Assembly (NCBI RefSeq): GCF_048128805.1
Contig: NC_136016.1
Coordinates: 8,122,501 to 8,186,500, forward strand
Direction of reading: 5' to 3'
Length of the DNA stretch: 64,000 bases
Source: Centroberyx gerrardi
Lineage: Eukaryota > Chordata > Actinopteri > Beryciformes > Berycidae
Shown: positions 1 through 39,664 of the stretch, one piece after another
Layout of the letters: every line of letters begins with the position of its first letter
Position numbering within the stretch: position 1 is the stretch's first letter
Translations under genes and position numbers: made by a program
Notes under the pieces: model-generated
The model's database searches: none
What the model was told of the DNA's origin: nothing
The model's input: only the letters and a program-made list of their open reading frames with translations

Positions 1-19191
<19,191 letters not shown>

Positions 19192-19639
19192 ACATGACAC
19201 AATCTACTTGAAGAAAGCACATATCAGTGCTTTAGTTAGGGGCATAACTACCTGGCTAGCTAGCTATATCATTAAATGGTGTAGGACACTGCTATATAGT
19301 ATAAAAGTAGTACTGACTTTTGCCTGACGTTGTAGTTTGCTGTCAAATTGCAGTAGTTCTTGTTAATCAGGGCCTGACCTGAAGAGACCTAACGTTAATT
19401 CTGTTAACTGGCAACAATGCCAGTCAGCCAACCATAGCTAGCCAGTACATGCTAGCTAGCTTTGAAATACATCGGGCTGTAAAAACTCAAGAAAGAGCGT
19501 AAAACACTTAAGCAAGTATTGTGCTGAGTGACAACTTTCTGATAGTATGAGCTCCAACCGACAGTATTTCAAAGGGTGGTGGTCTTTAGAAGTTTTAAAG
19601 GGCGCGATGTTGACAGTGCCTATGCGATCTTTGATCCAA

Positions 19640-19760
19640 CCAGGTACCAAACAAAAACACTTCCGTGCGTGACTGACGTCACGAGTATTAAAGTTACGCG
19701 ATATTTCCGCATCTGCGTGTCCCCTTGGTCCTCAGAGAAGCAAGATGTTCTCCAGACATT
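19640..19760. promoter_or_regulatory. putative parg promoter region with CRE
   Basis: A perfect palindromic CRE (TGACGTCA) lies at 19674-19681, just beside an ETS-like CTTCCG at 19660, in a short CpG-containing stretch about 0.5 kb upstream of the first parg exon. Reading as a promoter is inference from motif and position. Confidence 0.4.
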
Positions 19761-20716
19761 ACCGGTGCTGCTCAAGGAGGTTTTATATTAACGTGCTGCT
19801 ATATTTATATTTGACTGTAGACTTTATAGGACTGAGGAATGACTGGATCAAAATCTTAAGTGTAGCCTTCCCGATACGTTCAGTTCTCTCTTGTATTGAG
19901 AGAACTTCACAACAAACTTCATAGAAAAATCTGCCAATTTAAAATGGTCTTGTTTATCGGCAAATGTACACATCTACATGCCGTAAGATGAATTACGAAT
20001 TGCTTGGGTCCACTTTTCAATTCGGCATATACCCAATAGACTAATGAGCACTTATTTCAATAAAATTCAAACTTTAATTTAATTGTAAATTTAATTATAA
20101 TTGCCTCCCTGTTAGCCCGACTCTCCTCCTCCACCAAAATATACAGACGGCGGTGGCGAACAGAATGAATTCTAGAAAATATATATATATATTATTGACG
20201 TAAAATACTGTTTGGTGGATCACTTAGATGCCGAATGTACCAGATTTAACATGTCTTGAATCACAGTCTACAAGGTGCTTATAGCCAGGCCTTATTTCTA
20301 GAGAGAAAGGAAAACAGTCCATACATCATCTGCACAGGACAAAATACATGTAGCCTAGCTGTTTATCCTGTCCTAGCGCAGCATCAACCTTTATTTCCTT
20401 GTGTAGGCTATTTTACCCTACTGAAGCAATTTAAATAGGCCTATAGTAAAACAACACAGCCAGTTAGTATAATATCACCGTAGTGCAGTTGAATAATTCT
20501 TGGTATGATATTGGCCTACGTAATAAAATTTAATTGTGTGGTAGGAGCCTATACAACAAACTTAAAAAACGTCAAAATTATAGAAAGTAGCGCTAAATGA
20601 TGACAATGGAATTATTTTTTATCAAATCACCACTGTTTTAATCAAATCGTCATTGGATTTATCAAATTTGCCTACTTGACAATTTATCACTCAATTTTTC
20701 TGTTCACAAGCATTTT

Positions 20717-21045
20717 CATCGTCACTCATATTTGTATCATTTCTTTTTGTTACTTTCACCCCTCATAGCGTTTAGTCTGGTGATATCTGCAGATAATACT
20801 TTAATTGAACCTGAAAGGATTTAGCCACATCCCCCTGATTCCATGGAAGTGTTGATTCACCACTGTCCACCACAGTCGCTTCACGCCTTGATTGCCTCTT
20901 GCCAGCCGCTCGTCATATTATGTCGCGCTTAGCAGAACAACTTTATCTTCACAGCGTGTCATATGGCTCAATCAAAAACAGAGCCAAACTCAAAGTCAAA
21001 TTATTTAAGTTTCAGGTGATATTCCAGATGATAAGAGCTGATAAT
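20717..21045. repeat. interspersed repeat, copy B
   Basis: Second copy of the repeat at 17119-17446, 3.6 kb away, in the parg-adam9 intergenic region. The minus-strand ORF of copy A is not kept, which argues that the ORF is not a conserved gene. Confidence 0.7.
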
Positions 21046-21191
21046 TAACCATAAAAAAATGAATAAAGACTTTTCCACCAAGTCTCAAACTATATGCACA
21101 ACCATTTTAAAGTCCCTGTGGTTGTAAATTACTTACTTACTAACAAACTTATTTTCAATAGCTTACTGTTCCATTTTTAAGAAATTGAAAC

Positions 21192-21720
21192 TAAAATCAC
21201 CCAAAAGCTCATTTTGCATATTAGCCAAATCTGAAAGAGAGCTAGCCCCATATAGAAATCTAGCAGATTCTTATTCAGTAAGCCACTAGCCTATGTGCAT
21301 CATAAGCCTGAAGTTATTTCATGGCAGCATTTAGGAGCATTTCATTAATAAGGCCCCTGCATTTCTTTGAATGATTTGGTAAAAATGTCCAACTTTGATA
21401 AACTTTCATAAAAATTGTATTTTCAATAATTAGTTCAGAAAGAGTTGATCCTTTTCAATACTCCTATTTCTGTGCCCAGGTGAGATATGGAGAAATTTGT
21501 AAGGCCATTGACAAAAATCACCCGAACCTATAAAATCACCCTAAAGCTCAATATGCAAATTCACCATATCCAATAAGAGGACAGCCTGTCTTGCAATAAT
21601 AATAAAAATAGGTAGTCCAGAAATTCAACAGATTATTTTATACAGTTATGTGCACCTTAAACCTTAAGTGATTTCACTGCAGTATTTTGGAGAATTTCAC
21701 CAATGAAGTCCTGCCGCCTG
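21192..21720. repeat. diverged direct repeat, about 340-bp period
   Basis: A unit starting AAAATCACCCAAAAGCTC at 21192 recurs in weaker form starting AAAATCACCCTAAAGCTC at 21532. Matching later landmarks are TATGTGCATCATAAGCCTG / TATGTGCACCTTAAACC and GGAGCATTTCA / GGAGAATTTCA. Confidence 0.55.
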
Positions 21721-22060
21721 TGCATAGGACCCATAATTCCTAGCTACGCCCCCGTGCAAGTCTGGTCCAATTGTCTTTTTAGTAAAGATCATGGTTTGAC
21801 TTTTCTGCACAGAGAATCTAAATCCCCACTGTGTTACAGTCCTCCACCTGATAACTGAACCCTGTAGCCCATTTTCCTTGGCCAACTGTAAATGCCTCTC
21901 CCTTTTCCAAATAGCCCCATCGTCAGCAAAAAAGAGACCTCCTGACATCCGGACGTCATTAATCATAACTGGAAGTAGACTAAAGAACGCGTGACTCCTC
22001 TTTGCGGTCAACCGTTTTTTACACGAGGTATAAGATATAATTGTTGCGTAAATAGATGCG
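21700..22060 (-). mobile_element. non-LTR retrotransposon reverse-transcriptase fragment
   Basis: The minus-strand reading includes FADDGAIWKRERHL followed by WGFRFSVQKSQTMIFTKK, typical of the palm domain (F/YADD catalytic motif) and next block of LINE reverse transcriptases. Only this block remains; no endonuclease or other domain is present. A dead fragment upstream of adam9. Confidence 0.6.
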
Positions 22061-22220
22061 CAGCACAGTGTGTAAACCACGGTTCACATCAGGCGACATC
22101 ACCTACCTGACTGCAGTGACTCACCTGAGCGGCAGGAGGAAGCAACAGGCACGAGCTCCCACTCCCAATCCAGGAAATTAGTAGCAGCGGGCTGGATGGA
22201 CTAATGTTTTAGCAAGGACC

Positions 22221-25200
22221 ATGGTCAGAAAATACATCGTGTCTGCTGCCTTTTTGCTCTGTTATATTTCTGCAATTGACAGCAAAGGTGAGGCGCTGAA
22301 TTACTATTATCTCTAGAGGGGCGGTTATAGGCGGCGGACCTGTTTGTCTTGTGTAGTCCTTCAAATGAACTGAAAATTGCGACTAGCTTCCTTTTCTTCT
22401 TTATACATATATACGCCGACTAGTCGCTGGTACCTAGGCTATTGAAAGCTGATGTAGACGCTGTAAGGTGTGCTTGTGGCCTAAACGAGGTCAAAACGTG
22501 ACCTAAACCAAGGGAATGGCGTGGAATTTTATTGGAGATAATGTGTTTGCTACTTTGTTTATTTTGTTATTTTAATGGGGGCAAAATTGGACGAATGGAA
22601 TCACCCCCAAAAGTGGTCGTTTTTGAGAACAGAGAGAGTAAACATTGCGTAAATGTATTTTTGTCACTGTTTGTGTAGTCTAATTATTTGGTTGTGAGTC
22701 CTTTGTCTCATGAGAGGAATGGACATGTCAGTCAACTACAACAACTTTCCAGCATTCGCCTGTTCAGCATTCAGTTTCAGTGTGTACTCCCCACATTTTC
22801 TTTTCCAGGCATTTTCAATGGCTTTACATCAAAACTGTCCAAGTTCTCAGTAGTGAATCCTCAGGTTATTCACAGATGGAGCAGGAGTGTCAACAGACCA
22901 CCAGAGTCAGAAGAGGTACCTGCTCACCCTGATTACATGATCTTTTTGAATTGTTATTCTTATATGAATATCCTAATAATGCTTCCTTGGTTTTACTCAT
23001 TTCAGAAAGATGAAAAGGAGACAATTTCATATGCACTCAACATAAATAACAGAAAGCACTTCCTTCATCTAAAAAGGAACAGGTATGTTTTCAGCTATTT
23101 TTGTAATTTTTGTAAATTAATGTCAATGCTTCTGACAAAGTAACACTTATTTTTTATGTTTGTTTGTTTTTGTCAGAGACTTTTTAGCGCAAAACTTTGT
23201 TCAGTATTCTCATGACATCAATGGCAACCATGAGTCATCGTATCCAAAACCTGATGTAAGTAAAGTCAGTCAGTCATATCATTATTTAATGGCTTTTGAT
23301 CATTCTGGGTGTTAGGCTGGTTTGAACTGTAGACCTTTTAACTCTCTTATATATGTTCTTTTCCCAGGTGCATTGCTATTACCATGGAGAAGTGGAAGGA
23401 TATGAAAACTCACTGGTAGCACTCAGCACATGCTCCGGCCTTAGGTTTGTATTTCTCTCTTTCTTTCCCAGTTCCTCCTTTGAGTGGCTGAGCACAGCCT
23501 CACATCAGTTTGAGTTTCACATGACATATTTTCATCTCTTCTGGAAAGCACCGGCCATAATCTTTCCAGCTATCATAAGGAAGCGTAACAGGTGTCCTGG
23601 TTTAGAAGTTCCTGCTTAACAGGTAAATGCCCATTCTATCTGTGGTCCAGCTCCATAAATAGAGCATGTCAAATAGTGCTGAAACAATGAAACAAACGAT
23701 CCATCGATTAGTCGATCGACAGAAATAGTTTTTGGTCATTTATCAAGTAAAAACACCAAACATTTGCTGGTTACAGCTTCACAAATGCCAAGATTTGCTT
23801 GGTTTTCTCCATTTCATATCATAAAATGAATTCTTTGGGTGTTTTTTGGCTGCTGTTCAGACTAAGTAAGTCATTTTAAGAATCACTTTGGGCTCTGGAA
23901 CGTGATGGGTATTTGCCGTAATTTTTTTGCATTTTTATAGAATAAACGATTAATTGATTAATCAAAAAAAAAATCAATAGATTAATCTATAATGAAAAAA
24001 ATCGTCAGTTTCAGCCCTAACATCAAACACTGCCAGGGTTGGGTTGCATCATCAGAGCTGTAAGTTGTTTTGAATGAAAGTGTTCATCTTCTGTTGTGCA
24101 CTGCTTCTCTTCAGGGGCGTGATCCTCCTGGACAATGACACCTATGGACTTGAGCCAGTCCCCGAGTCTCCGGCCAATGAGCACCTTTTGTACCTGCTGA
24201 GAGACAGTCAGTCGGAGCCGTTCACCTGCGGGGTCACCAGTGAGACGGCATCAGCAGAGAGCCATTCACCCTTTGACCCTGACCATTCAGTGACATCACT
24301 GCTGCGGGTTAGGATGCTCTGAATTGATTTTTCCAGTGTGAATAGGTATTAAACAAGGAAACCAGGTTTAACTAATTCATTTCACTTCTTTTCTGTTTGT
24401 CATTTCAACAGAGGAAGCGCAATTTACCTGAAACCAGTTATGTGGAGTTGGCGTTGGTTGTGGATAATCTCAGGGTGAGCGCATAATAGTTTCCATTTAG
24501 GAATTTGTTTTTGCCCACAAATATTGCAGTGCATATTTTGCCAGGTACCAGCGACACTTTGTTTTGCCCTTGCTGGGAACTTTGTCAACTACGTGCCCAA
24601 AAATATTTACCAGTGTATCATAACCTTCAGGTTATCAACAAGTTTCTTTCTTATGAATGTCTTCCTCCATTTACAGTACAGGTTTAAGGAACAAAATGAG
24701 ACGGCAGTGCGGGCGGAGATGGTGGAAATGGCCAATCTACTTGATGGGGTGAGAGTTTAAATAACTCTGCAAACAAATTATGCTTGCTTGCTTCTAATAA
24801 TGAGGAACTTATCATGGTAAATTTGCTGTTGATAGTGTTATCTTTATTATGCTGCAGTTATCGTTTTTGTTTGCCTTTGTTCATTGTAGTATTACAAGCA
24901 GCTGAATATCCGCGTGGTGCTAGTGGGCCTGGAGATCTTTACGGAGAGCAATCCCTTTGATGTGGAAGGCTCTGCAGGAGAGGTGCTGGGGAGGTTTGTC
25001 AAGTGGAGGAAGAGCACTCTGCTACCAAAGATCAGGCACGACGTTGGCCAGCTCATTGTGTAAGTACTGTGTCTAGTTACAGCTGTGGCCTTCGTAATGT
25101 TTCGTTTCGGTAATATGATGCCATCAGCTGATATAAAAACAAAGGAATAATCTGTTAGATGCATATCACATAGTCTGAAGTCTTCTCTGAAATGCAGTGT

Positions 25201-28200
25201 GATCTTTGTCTCTCAGTGGTCGGCCCCAGCCGTACGGGCAGGGAGTGCTGGGTATGGCCTTCGTGGGCACGGTCTGCTCCGTGGCGAGCTCCGGAGGAAT
25301 CAACGTGGTTAGTTCAACTCCCTTTTAACTTCTAGCGCCAGCTGACACCGTGGTGCTTTGGCAGCGTGAGCTTTTGTTTAGAAACTGATACTCGTCTCTA
25401 CATAATTCATGGCAAGTTCTGCTGTAAGTGCAGTTCATTTTCACAACTAGTGAATAAGGAGTCAAACAGGTTAGACTTGAATACCAACTCATTAAGCTCC
25501 AAGGCAAAATTCGTATTTGGCTTGTAGGATTCCTTACATTCTTGTGTTGTATCAAGTCTCATGATGTTCTTAAAATAGCCTGGCCCTGGATAGCACTTTA
25601 CATTACTGTACACAAATTACTATAGCTGTGTAATTACATAGAAATTATCAGAAAGTAAAGTAGCTTGTAATTATAATGTATAATTTCTTGGTTAAATTCT
25701 ACTTCATATAAAGTATCTACAGAGTAAAATCAGTGTAATATTGAGGTATCAAGCCTGACTTTACTTGGCAGTACAGTACCCATGGTATTATCTGGTAATT
25801 TCATAATAGGAATGTAATGGTAACAATACTGTAACAACCTCATCTATCTTGAACTAGAATATAGAAGTTCCATTTAAGAGAGAAGGAAAGGACCGGTAAG
25901 CCAATGTTTCCAAAGTGTTTCCATTAATGTACTGTTATCATGCTAATAATTACTCGTTATCACCAGAAATGTCCAGCATTTAACTGAGAAATTACACATT
26001 ATAATTACAAACTTTCTGATCATGTCTATGTAATTACACAGTTATTTATTAATTTGCGTACTGTAATTTAAAGTGTTACCTACCCCAGTTAAACAGAAGT
26101 TCCAGGTGTTGCCAAAAACATGTCAGTTGTATGACAATGTTGCTTAATAACTTGAATTCTCAATTCAGGATTCCCAACTGAGCTCTGAATGTACTTGGAT
26201 GTGTTTCACAGTTCAGTGATAACAGTCTGTCCTACGTCTCCACTGTGGTGGCCCATGAGATGGGCCATAACCTGGGCATGAACCACGACAGTGACCAGTG
26301 CACATGTGATGGAGGAAGCTGCATCATGGCAGCTTCAGCTAGGTAAAACAACTTCCACAAAATGATGCCTTACTCTCTTCATATGAAATTGGAAAAGCTG
26401 CAGTTAAAACCCACGATGGGCATTTTCTTTTTCTTTTTTTTTTTGAGTAAAAATAAATGTAAAATTTAAAAATGCATTGTCGTCAAACAAAAATAAGGCT
26501 GTTTTTCTTAGTTCTTGAAAAGTACAAACTGGGTATTACACTACAGTAGAACACGGTGAGATGACAAATAATTGTGTGTTGTTGAGATGTTTGTATTAAG
26601 GGTTTGATTCCAAAATGCTATATATCCATGTGGGAAAATATTTACTACCTGAAGTTCATTTGTCATTATATCATAAATATAAATGTATTGATCCTCGAAA
26701 GTGTTACTATTCTATTGCCTAATGTCTTATGTTGGCTGATAACTTCAGTAATATTTCATAATGAGCTGAAATTGAATGCCACCGATCATTTTCTAAGACG
26801 CGGTGTCAGTTTTCAAAAGATTGATATCTCATTTTGGAATGGAAAAACATATCACCTGAACACGTAGATGTTTCCATTTCTGTTTGTCTTCTTACCCTGT
26901 AGCGGCTCCACCAAATTCAGCACCTGCAGTGGAGACGACTTTGAGAGGCTGATCCGCCGTGGAGGAGGCGTGTGTCTGAAGAACCAGCCCTCCCTGTCCG
27001 ACGTGGTGGGCGTCGCTAAATGTGGCAATGGCTTGCTGGAGGAAGGAGAGCAGTGTGACTGTGGCACTCCAGAGGTAGAGTACTGCCCGTCAGACAAGAC
27101 ACACATGCATACACACAGGAGGTTACAGCAATGACCAGGTCATGTGTTTATTCATAAAAGTCACACTTTTTATGGTAATGCAAGTGATGGTAGTTTTGAG
27201 GCTCTTATATGGGAATAAAAAAACTGCCAAAATAAGTTGTACTTGTATTGTAAGATGTGATTAAGGTTAACATGACTTGCAAACTTGTAATGCAAATATG
27301 TACTCCAATCCATAAAGTTCAAATGTGTGTGATTTACAGTTTGCAAATTTGTGATTCATTTTGTAATTGTAAACAGCTATTTGCAAAAGAATGCATTTGA
27401 CGTTAGGACCCATAATCAATGTTTAAAAGCATTTTGGCATTGTCCTCCTGCAGAAAATCACACCACAGACATGACTTCCAAGCTTGTAACACAAATTCCC
27501 AAATGTGTACAGAAAAATCTTGTTTTTCAACCTTGCGGATTAGAGTACACATTTGGGCATTTCTGTTACAAGTCATGTTACAACTTCATGCATCTTAGAA
27601 TAAAATTAAGACTAATTTTGTCAGTTTCTTATTCCCATACTTTTTGTCTGGCTTTTTTAGTACGGCAGTAAGGATACTTGTCACAGTATTTTCTGTGTTT
27701 CCGTGTCACACAGGAATGCAAAGATAAATGCTGTGATGCGGCCACCTGCAACTTCACCCCCGGGTCTGCCTGTGCTCAAGGGAGCTGCTGCAGCAACTGC
27801 CAGGTCAGGTTTCTGTTGGACTGGAGGCTGGCTTTATGTAGCTTACTACTGCGCTGAATGGAGGGAGTAAATACTTTGGGGGATAAATACTTCTTCACAG
27901 GTGTGTCATAAGCCACAGTAGCTCTGTTACCATTGTTGGTCATGTGTTGTGTTTCAGATCAGAGTGTCTGGAACCCCATGCAGAGAATCTGTCAATTCAT
28001 GTGACCTCTCTGAATACTGCGATGGCGAGAGTGCGTTCTGTCCCAGTGACTTCTACATCATGGATGGCCTGCAGTGTGAAAACAACGCAGCATACTGCTA
28101 CGAGGGCCGCTGTCAGACTTACGATTTCCAGTGCAAACATCTCTTTGAGCCAGGTACATTCAGTGGTGGATGCACAAATCTAGATTTCTGCAGCTAATTA

Positions 28201-30718
28201 AGCACCAAAATTGTTCTCCCAACCAAATGTACAAAGTTTGGAGAAGGCTCTTGAGTCAAACTATTGCTGGATTTACATGGGGACAAGTTCGACATCATTT
28301 TTTGAAACATACGCACTATAAACATTTCTTTTTCTTTTTTTCTTTAAACATCAACCATAATCATTTCTAGGAGTCAAGTGTATGATTTATTCCCTGTGTA
28401 GATCTAAGTTATGATGTAGGATTTTGTCAATCTCTTAAATTTTTGTGCAACAGCCTAACAGCCTGGATTAACTATGGTTAATGCAGTCAAAAATGTGTCA
28501 GCCCATAGTATAACAAGAAGCAGCATTCACTTGACAAGATGATCATTCTCTTTTCCTGTCATTCATATTTTATCTTGCATATTATTTTCTTCTTGGGCAG
28601 ATGCAACAAAGGCAGCAGATGTTTGTTTCGTTCAAGCAAACACCAAGGGAACTTTGTTTGGAAACTGTGGAATCACCAGTACAGGAGTCCCTATCAAATG
28701 TAGTGTGGCGTAAGTATTCTGCTTGTCTGTTGTGTTTTGTTTTGTTTTTTTATCATGGAAAGATGATATGAATATCACACCGGATGGATTTAAAGAAAGA
28801 TCTATATCTCTGGGAAAATTGGGATCAGTAGTCATATCGCGGTTAGGATAGATTCGCTCTCTATTTTTAGACAGAATAATAAAGTGACACGAAATATAAA
28901 CTCAGGCTGTGTGTCAGGCAAAGGATGGATTAACTGTACATTTCCTTCCGGCATTTTGCCTTGCTGTCACTATTGCGCACTTGTTTCCAATTGTGAAAAA
29001 ACTGACTGTCCGCTCTACCGCTGCAGTGACTCCATGTGTGGAAAGGTGCAGTGCACGAATGTGGACGTCAACAACCCCCCTACTGGTGCCCATGTCAGTA
29101 TCCAAGTAATTGATGGGTCGAGTTGTGTTAACGCAGACTTCAACCTTGGCACCGATGTGCTGGATCCTGCTTATGTTAATCCAGGTAGCCCGTGTGCTGA
29201 GGGAAAGGTAAGCAGTGTTTTGAATAAACGGATGTGTGCATGTGTACAGACTAGAACCTAGTTTGTACACACCAAGGAAACATGAACAAATGTGATTTTG
29301 ACATGCTCCAGGCTCCATGGTCATCATGACTCAGTGCAGTGAAATCATTTCGGATTGCATTCATAGAAACTGAGTCTTCTCTTTCAGACCTGCCTGGACT
29401 TTAAGTGTTTGAACGCCTCCGCTCTGCTGCCCAACTTGGACTGTGATGCCCGGAGCACCTGCAACGGCCATGGGGTAGGACGGCGTTTCCTTTACAGGCA
29501 TAGTATCTGCTATTGGCCTACAAGTCTTCTGACATTGCTGTTGTAATGTTTTCTTCAGGTATGTAATGACCAGGGACACTGCCACTGTGACAACGGATGG
29601 GCTCCCCCCAACTGTGACCGCTCAGGGAGAGGAGGCAGCGCAGACAGCGGCCCTGCTCAGATAGGTGGGTTTTGATTGGTTGTTTCAAATTGGATTACTT
29701 CATGCACAGAAGGTCTGATTTATCGTAGGTATTCGGCGTACATGTTAACTGTGTGCTGTAACCAGTGCAGTTATACTGTATATACCATCTATTTACTTTC
29801 ACCTGTCCCACCTCAGACCACTCCCTCAGGAATGGCCTGTTGATCTTCTTCCTGCTGGTGGTTCCTGTGCTGGTTCTGCTCATCCTGCTGCTGCTCTACA
29901 TCTTCAGGAGAGACTCCCTGGACCCCTGCCTTAAAGGAAGCCTCGCCAGCCGTCACAGGTAAACTTCAACAGGCGTTTTAGTAGTTTGTGGTGTAATGTG
30001 ACATCAATTACTAACTTATCACAGAGATTGCATTTCATTATTTTGTTTAATATACACAGGTCACGTAATGCACAAAATGGCCAAACAAATGGCAATGTTC
30101 AGGCAAATACCACAACCCAGCCGCCAGTACATGTTCCTCCTGCTAAGGTAAACGATATGTATTTTTTATTTTTATTATATTTTATTTTTTTTAAATCATC
30201 ACTGTAGGGAAGGCAGTCAGATATTTATATTACAATAGGCAAGTCAGACATGCTTATTCACCTGTAAATATAAGCACAAAAGAGGAAATGGGTACTATAC
30301 TCAAGACAATTTTGTTTTTTTGTCATTAAATCATTCATGAGTCTGATTATAAATCACTATTCAATCAGAATAGTAATCAGGGTGTCCTAACAGCAAAAAT
30401 TGTTTATTTTTCATTCCAGCCTGGAAATCCACCAGCTACCTCAGCTCCACTTTCTGGGTAAGAATTAATTGAACCTTTTTTTTTTTTTTTTTTACTTCAT
30501 TTGATCTATACTGTCCTCACACATACACAAAAACTTCTACTTGCAGTGCACAAGTCACCATTTTAATAGGCAGAATTTGCACACAATCTGTCAGTTTCAG
30601 GTATGGAGAACTGGATTATTGGAATACGGACACAGGCATTGCCACTACGCATGTACCAGTTACCCAGCAGGGTCCTGGGGTCCCAAGACCAATCCCACCC
30701 AAGCAAATACCACAGTGA
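22221..30718 (+). CDS. adam9: ADAM9-type membrane metalloprotease-disintegrin
   Basis: Cell-surface ectodomain sheddase. Exons: 22221-22287, 22809-22915, 23006-23082, 23177-23255, 23368-23444, 24115-24307, 24412-24474, 24677-24748, 24890-25059, 25217-25307, 26212-26342, 26903-27074, 27714-27803, 27958-28153, 28601-28709, 29027-29207, 29388-29474, 29559-29664, 29817-29958, 30060-30147, 30420-30457, 30601-30718. They join in frame to 817 aa (human ADAM9: 819). Order: signal peptide ([18 protein letters not shown]), prodomain with cysteine switch PFTCGV, furin site LRRKR, zinc site [12 protein letters not shown] (active HExxHxxGxxHD) with Met-turn IMAAS, disintegrin loop [14 protein letters not shown], Cys-rich region, EGF-like [12 protein letters not shown], one transmembrane helix (exon at 29817), and a short proline-rich tail. 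All catalytic residues are present. ADAM9 is the closest family member by eye (CGNCGxx[11 protein letters not shown] context); a lineage-specific paralogue cannot be excluded. Confidence 0.94.
23674..24019. mobile_element. non-autonomous hAT-like element in adam9 intron 5
   Basis: Left end TAGTGCTGAAACAATG and right end CGTCAGTTTCAGCCCTA are diverged terminal inverted repeats, followed internally by fish hAT-typical CGATTAGTCGATCGACAG. The flanking octamers (ATGTCAAA / ACATCAAA) resemble an aged 8-bp target duplication. No coding content. Confidence 0.65.
25589..26080. mobile_element. non-autonomous DNA element with TIRs, adam9 intron 10
   Basis: Left end GGATAGCACTTTACATTACT is mirrored by right end GTACTGTAATTTAAAGTGTTACC, imperfect inverted repeats of about 20 bases of a kind common in fish genomes. 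The inside is AT-rich and non-coding. No target duplication was found, so the superfamily is open. Confidence 0.5.
26343..26902. other. adam9 intron 11, nothing recognised
   Basis: AT-rich intron between the zinc-site exon and the next exon; contains a short poly-T and no repeat or gene that could be supported. Confidence 0.6.
27266..27586. repeat. foldback element in adam9 intron 12
   Basis: A motif CATGACTT...GTGTACT.CAATCC occurs at 27268-27311, again in direct orientation at 27468-27509, and inverted at 27537-27586 (GGATTAGAGTACACATTTGG to AAGTCATGTTAC). The outer pair forms terminal inverted repeats of about 45 bases. Probably a MITE. Confidence 0.55.
28154..28600. other. adam9 intron 14, nothing recognised
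   Basis: AT-rich intron with no recognised element. The following intron (28710-29026) is likewise without features, although its last third is open in frame with the next exon. Confidence 0.55.
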
Positions 30719-31129
30719 TGAGTTCTGTGTGGTTCCTATACTGCTGTTTTTTCACAACATATTTGCAGTTTCATCCACTGTATAAAATGACATATTTGTA
30801 AAATCCTGTGATGATAATGGGTTCACTATAACTTGTTGCCAGCACCTTTTTTTTTTTTTAAGGTTGACTGTAGCAGCATGGTGGTGGATAAGGCTGGCAG
30901 GCCTGTATTTATTTATTGGGATATATGTGTTTTATGAATTTCCTGTTCATATCACTCAAGGGAAATGAGATGAGACGTTTGTTCACGTGGTTACTTTAAC
31001 ATGGAATGGAAAAAAAAAGTCACAAAATATTTTGTATTATTTTATGCTGTTACATTGTTTAAAAACGATTTTATTAATCTTAATATTTTATATTAAGATT
31101 TTGATGTTGAATTCATGAATGCTGAATGT

Positions 31130-31135
31130 AATAAA
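31130..31135 (+). terminator. adam9: adam9 polyadenylation signal
   Basis: AATAAA about 410 bases after the adam9 stop codon, in an AT-rich 3' UTR. Confidence 0.6.
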
Positions 31136-31869
31136 GTATCAAGCCTGTAGTTCTTTTATCTAATGGCTTTTTTAAAGATGGTGTCTTTTGGAACTGTAGT
31201 ACTGTACTCATCACTGTAGGTGGCAGTAATAAGCCATAATATATCAAAACGGCAGTAAAGAGGAAGTACAATATACAAAACAAGGCTAAAAGTGCAACTA
31301 CAAGGCAGTTGCATGAAAGCTATAGATGTGACAGAAATGCAATAATTGGGATATGAACATGTACATTTTTCGGCGTTTTCTGTCATGTATCATTCATTTT
31401 AGTATTTTAGACATATACAGGATTCATTCACAGATAGGTCTATTTCTTTTCCATTTACAAGTATGGGTGTGATATATGTATCTAAGATGAATGTGACATT
31501 AAGGTTAATGATGTCAGAGATGTTGACGTCCAATATAATGGATATATAGAAGATAATCAGTGTATGTGAGATGAGGTACATTACAGCATTTAGGAACAGT
31601 TATGCCACTGCTATGGTTAAGGTTAAAACTGACTTCCTAGATAATAGACATCCATCCAAGTTATCTGGTTTTGTGGGTGTTTGTGTAGACCTTAATGTCC
31701 TATATAGGTATGGATATATGGCTGTGAATATATACTATGAAAAGGACATTGAAAAAAACAATCGAACAGTCGTATTTTCCCCTACTACAGATTCTACTTG
31801 AATCTTTATTTTTCCACTTTCGTGCTTTGTATCCGTGGCAACAAAACATGTTATTGGGCTTTTATTTTG

Positions 31870-31992
31870 AAAGTTGCTAACCGGAAGTGCTGTTTGTTTA
31901 TGGTTTGACGCGGAAGATGCGGAAGTCCTCGCGAGCTTTCTAAGCTGCTACAACGTGGAAAGCTGGATTTGTAAACACCTCACTGGCAATAA
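31870..31992 (+). promoter_or_regulatory. pstk: putative pstk promoter with ETS sites
   Basis: ACCGGAAGT at 31879 and two further GCGGAAG motifs, near 31910 and 31920, lie within 115 bases of the pstk ATG. There is no TATA box. This is typical of TATA-less housekeeping promoters; the assignment is inferred from motif clustering. Confidence 0.5.
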
Positions 31993-39247
<7,255 letters not shown>

Positions 39248-39355
39248 AGGAAGAAATATAATTACTTGTTCTTCTGTTTATTTAACAACAGCTGTGAATA
39301 TTTTGTTGAATTTGCACAAGTGTAGATTTTATATCACATTAAGAAGACATGAATG

Positions 39356-39361
39356 AATAAA
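39356..39361 (+). terminator. pstk: pstk polyadenylation signal
   Basis: AATAAA about 110 bases after the pstk stop. In the duplicated copy the matching site reads AATGTA and is lost. Confidence 0.6.
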
Positions 39362-39545
39362 CAATACATAGGTATTTATATTTAGTTTAAATGTACAAAA
39401 AACACAACTGTTTTCTAGTCATAGTTTTCAGTTGGATTTGCCCATTGTGGCACGGAGTAAAACGAAAACTTGAAAATTTCTCTGCCTAATTTATCCATGT
39501 TTTATGCTTAATTAGCATACTGTTAATTAAATATTAAATAAAAAA

Positions 39546-39568
39546 TATATATATACTGTGTGTATATA

Positions 39569-39625
<57 letters not shown>
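39546..39625. repeat. (TA)n microsatellite
   Basis: AT/TA dinucleotide run just before the junction of the two tandem duplication units. Confidence 0.95.
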
Positions 39626-39636
<11 letters not shown>

Positions 39637-39664
39637 TTTCAAACTCTTTTGAACTTTTCTTCAT

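Larger units (their letters stand above)
19192..22220. other. intergenic region between divergent parg and adam9
   Basis: Three kilobases between two divergently transcribed genes. Holds the putative parg promoter, a short AT microsatellite near 20180, the repeat copy at 20717-21045, a diverged direct repeat at 21192-21720 and a reverse-transcriptase relic at 21700-22060. The last 150 bases before the adam9 start are more GC-rich and probably hold its promoter. Confidence 0.6.
30719..31992. other. adam9 3' UTR and pstk upstream region
   Basis: The first 260 bases are copied at about 39660-40005 (start of the tandem duplication). The rest is AT-rich spacer up to the pstk promoter; short ORFs have no recognised domain. 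Confidence 0.6.

Noticed and set aside
28884-29261. 125-codon ORF before and across an adam9 exon
   Set aside because: Only 29027-29207 aligns with ADAM9; the Cys-containing upstream part is intron preceding a good CTGCAG acceptor.
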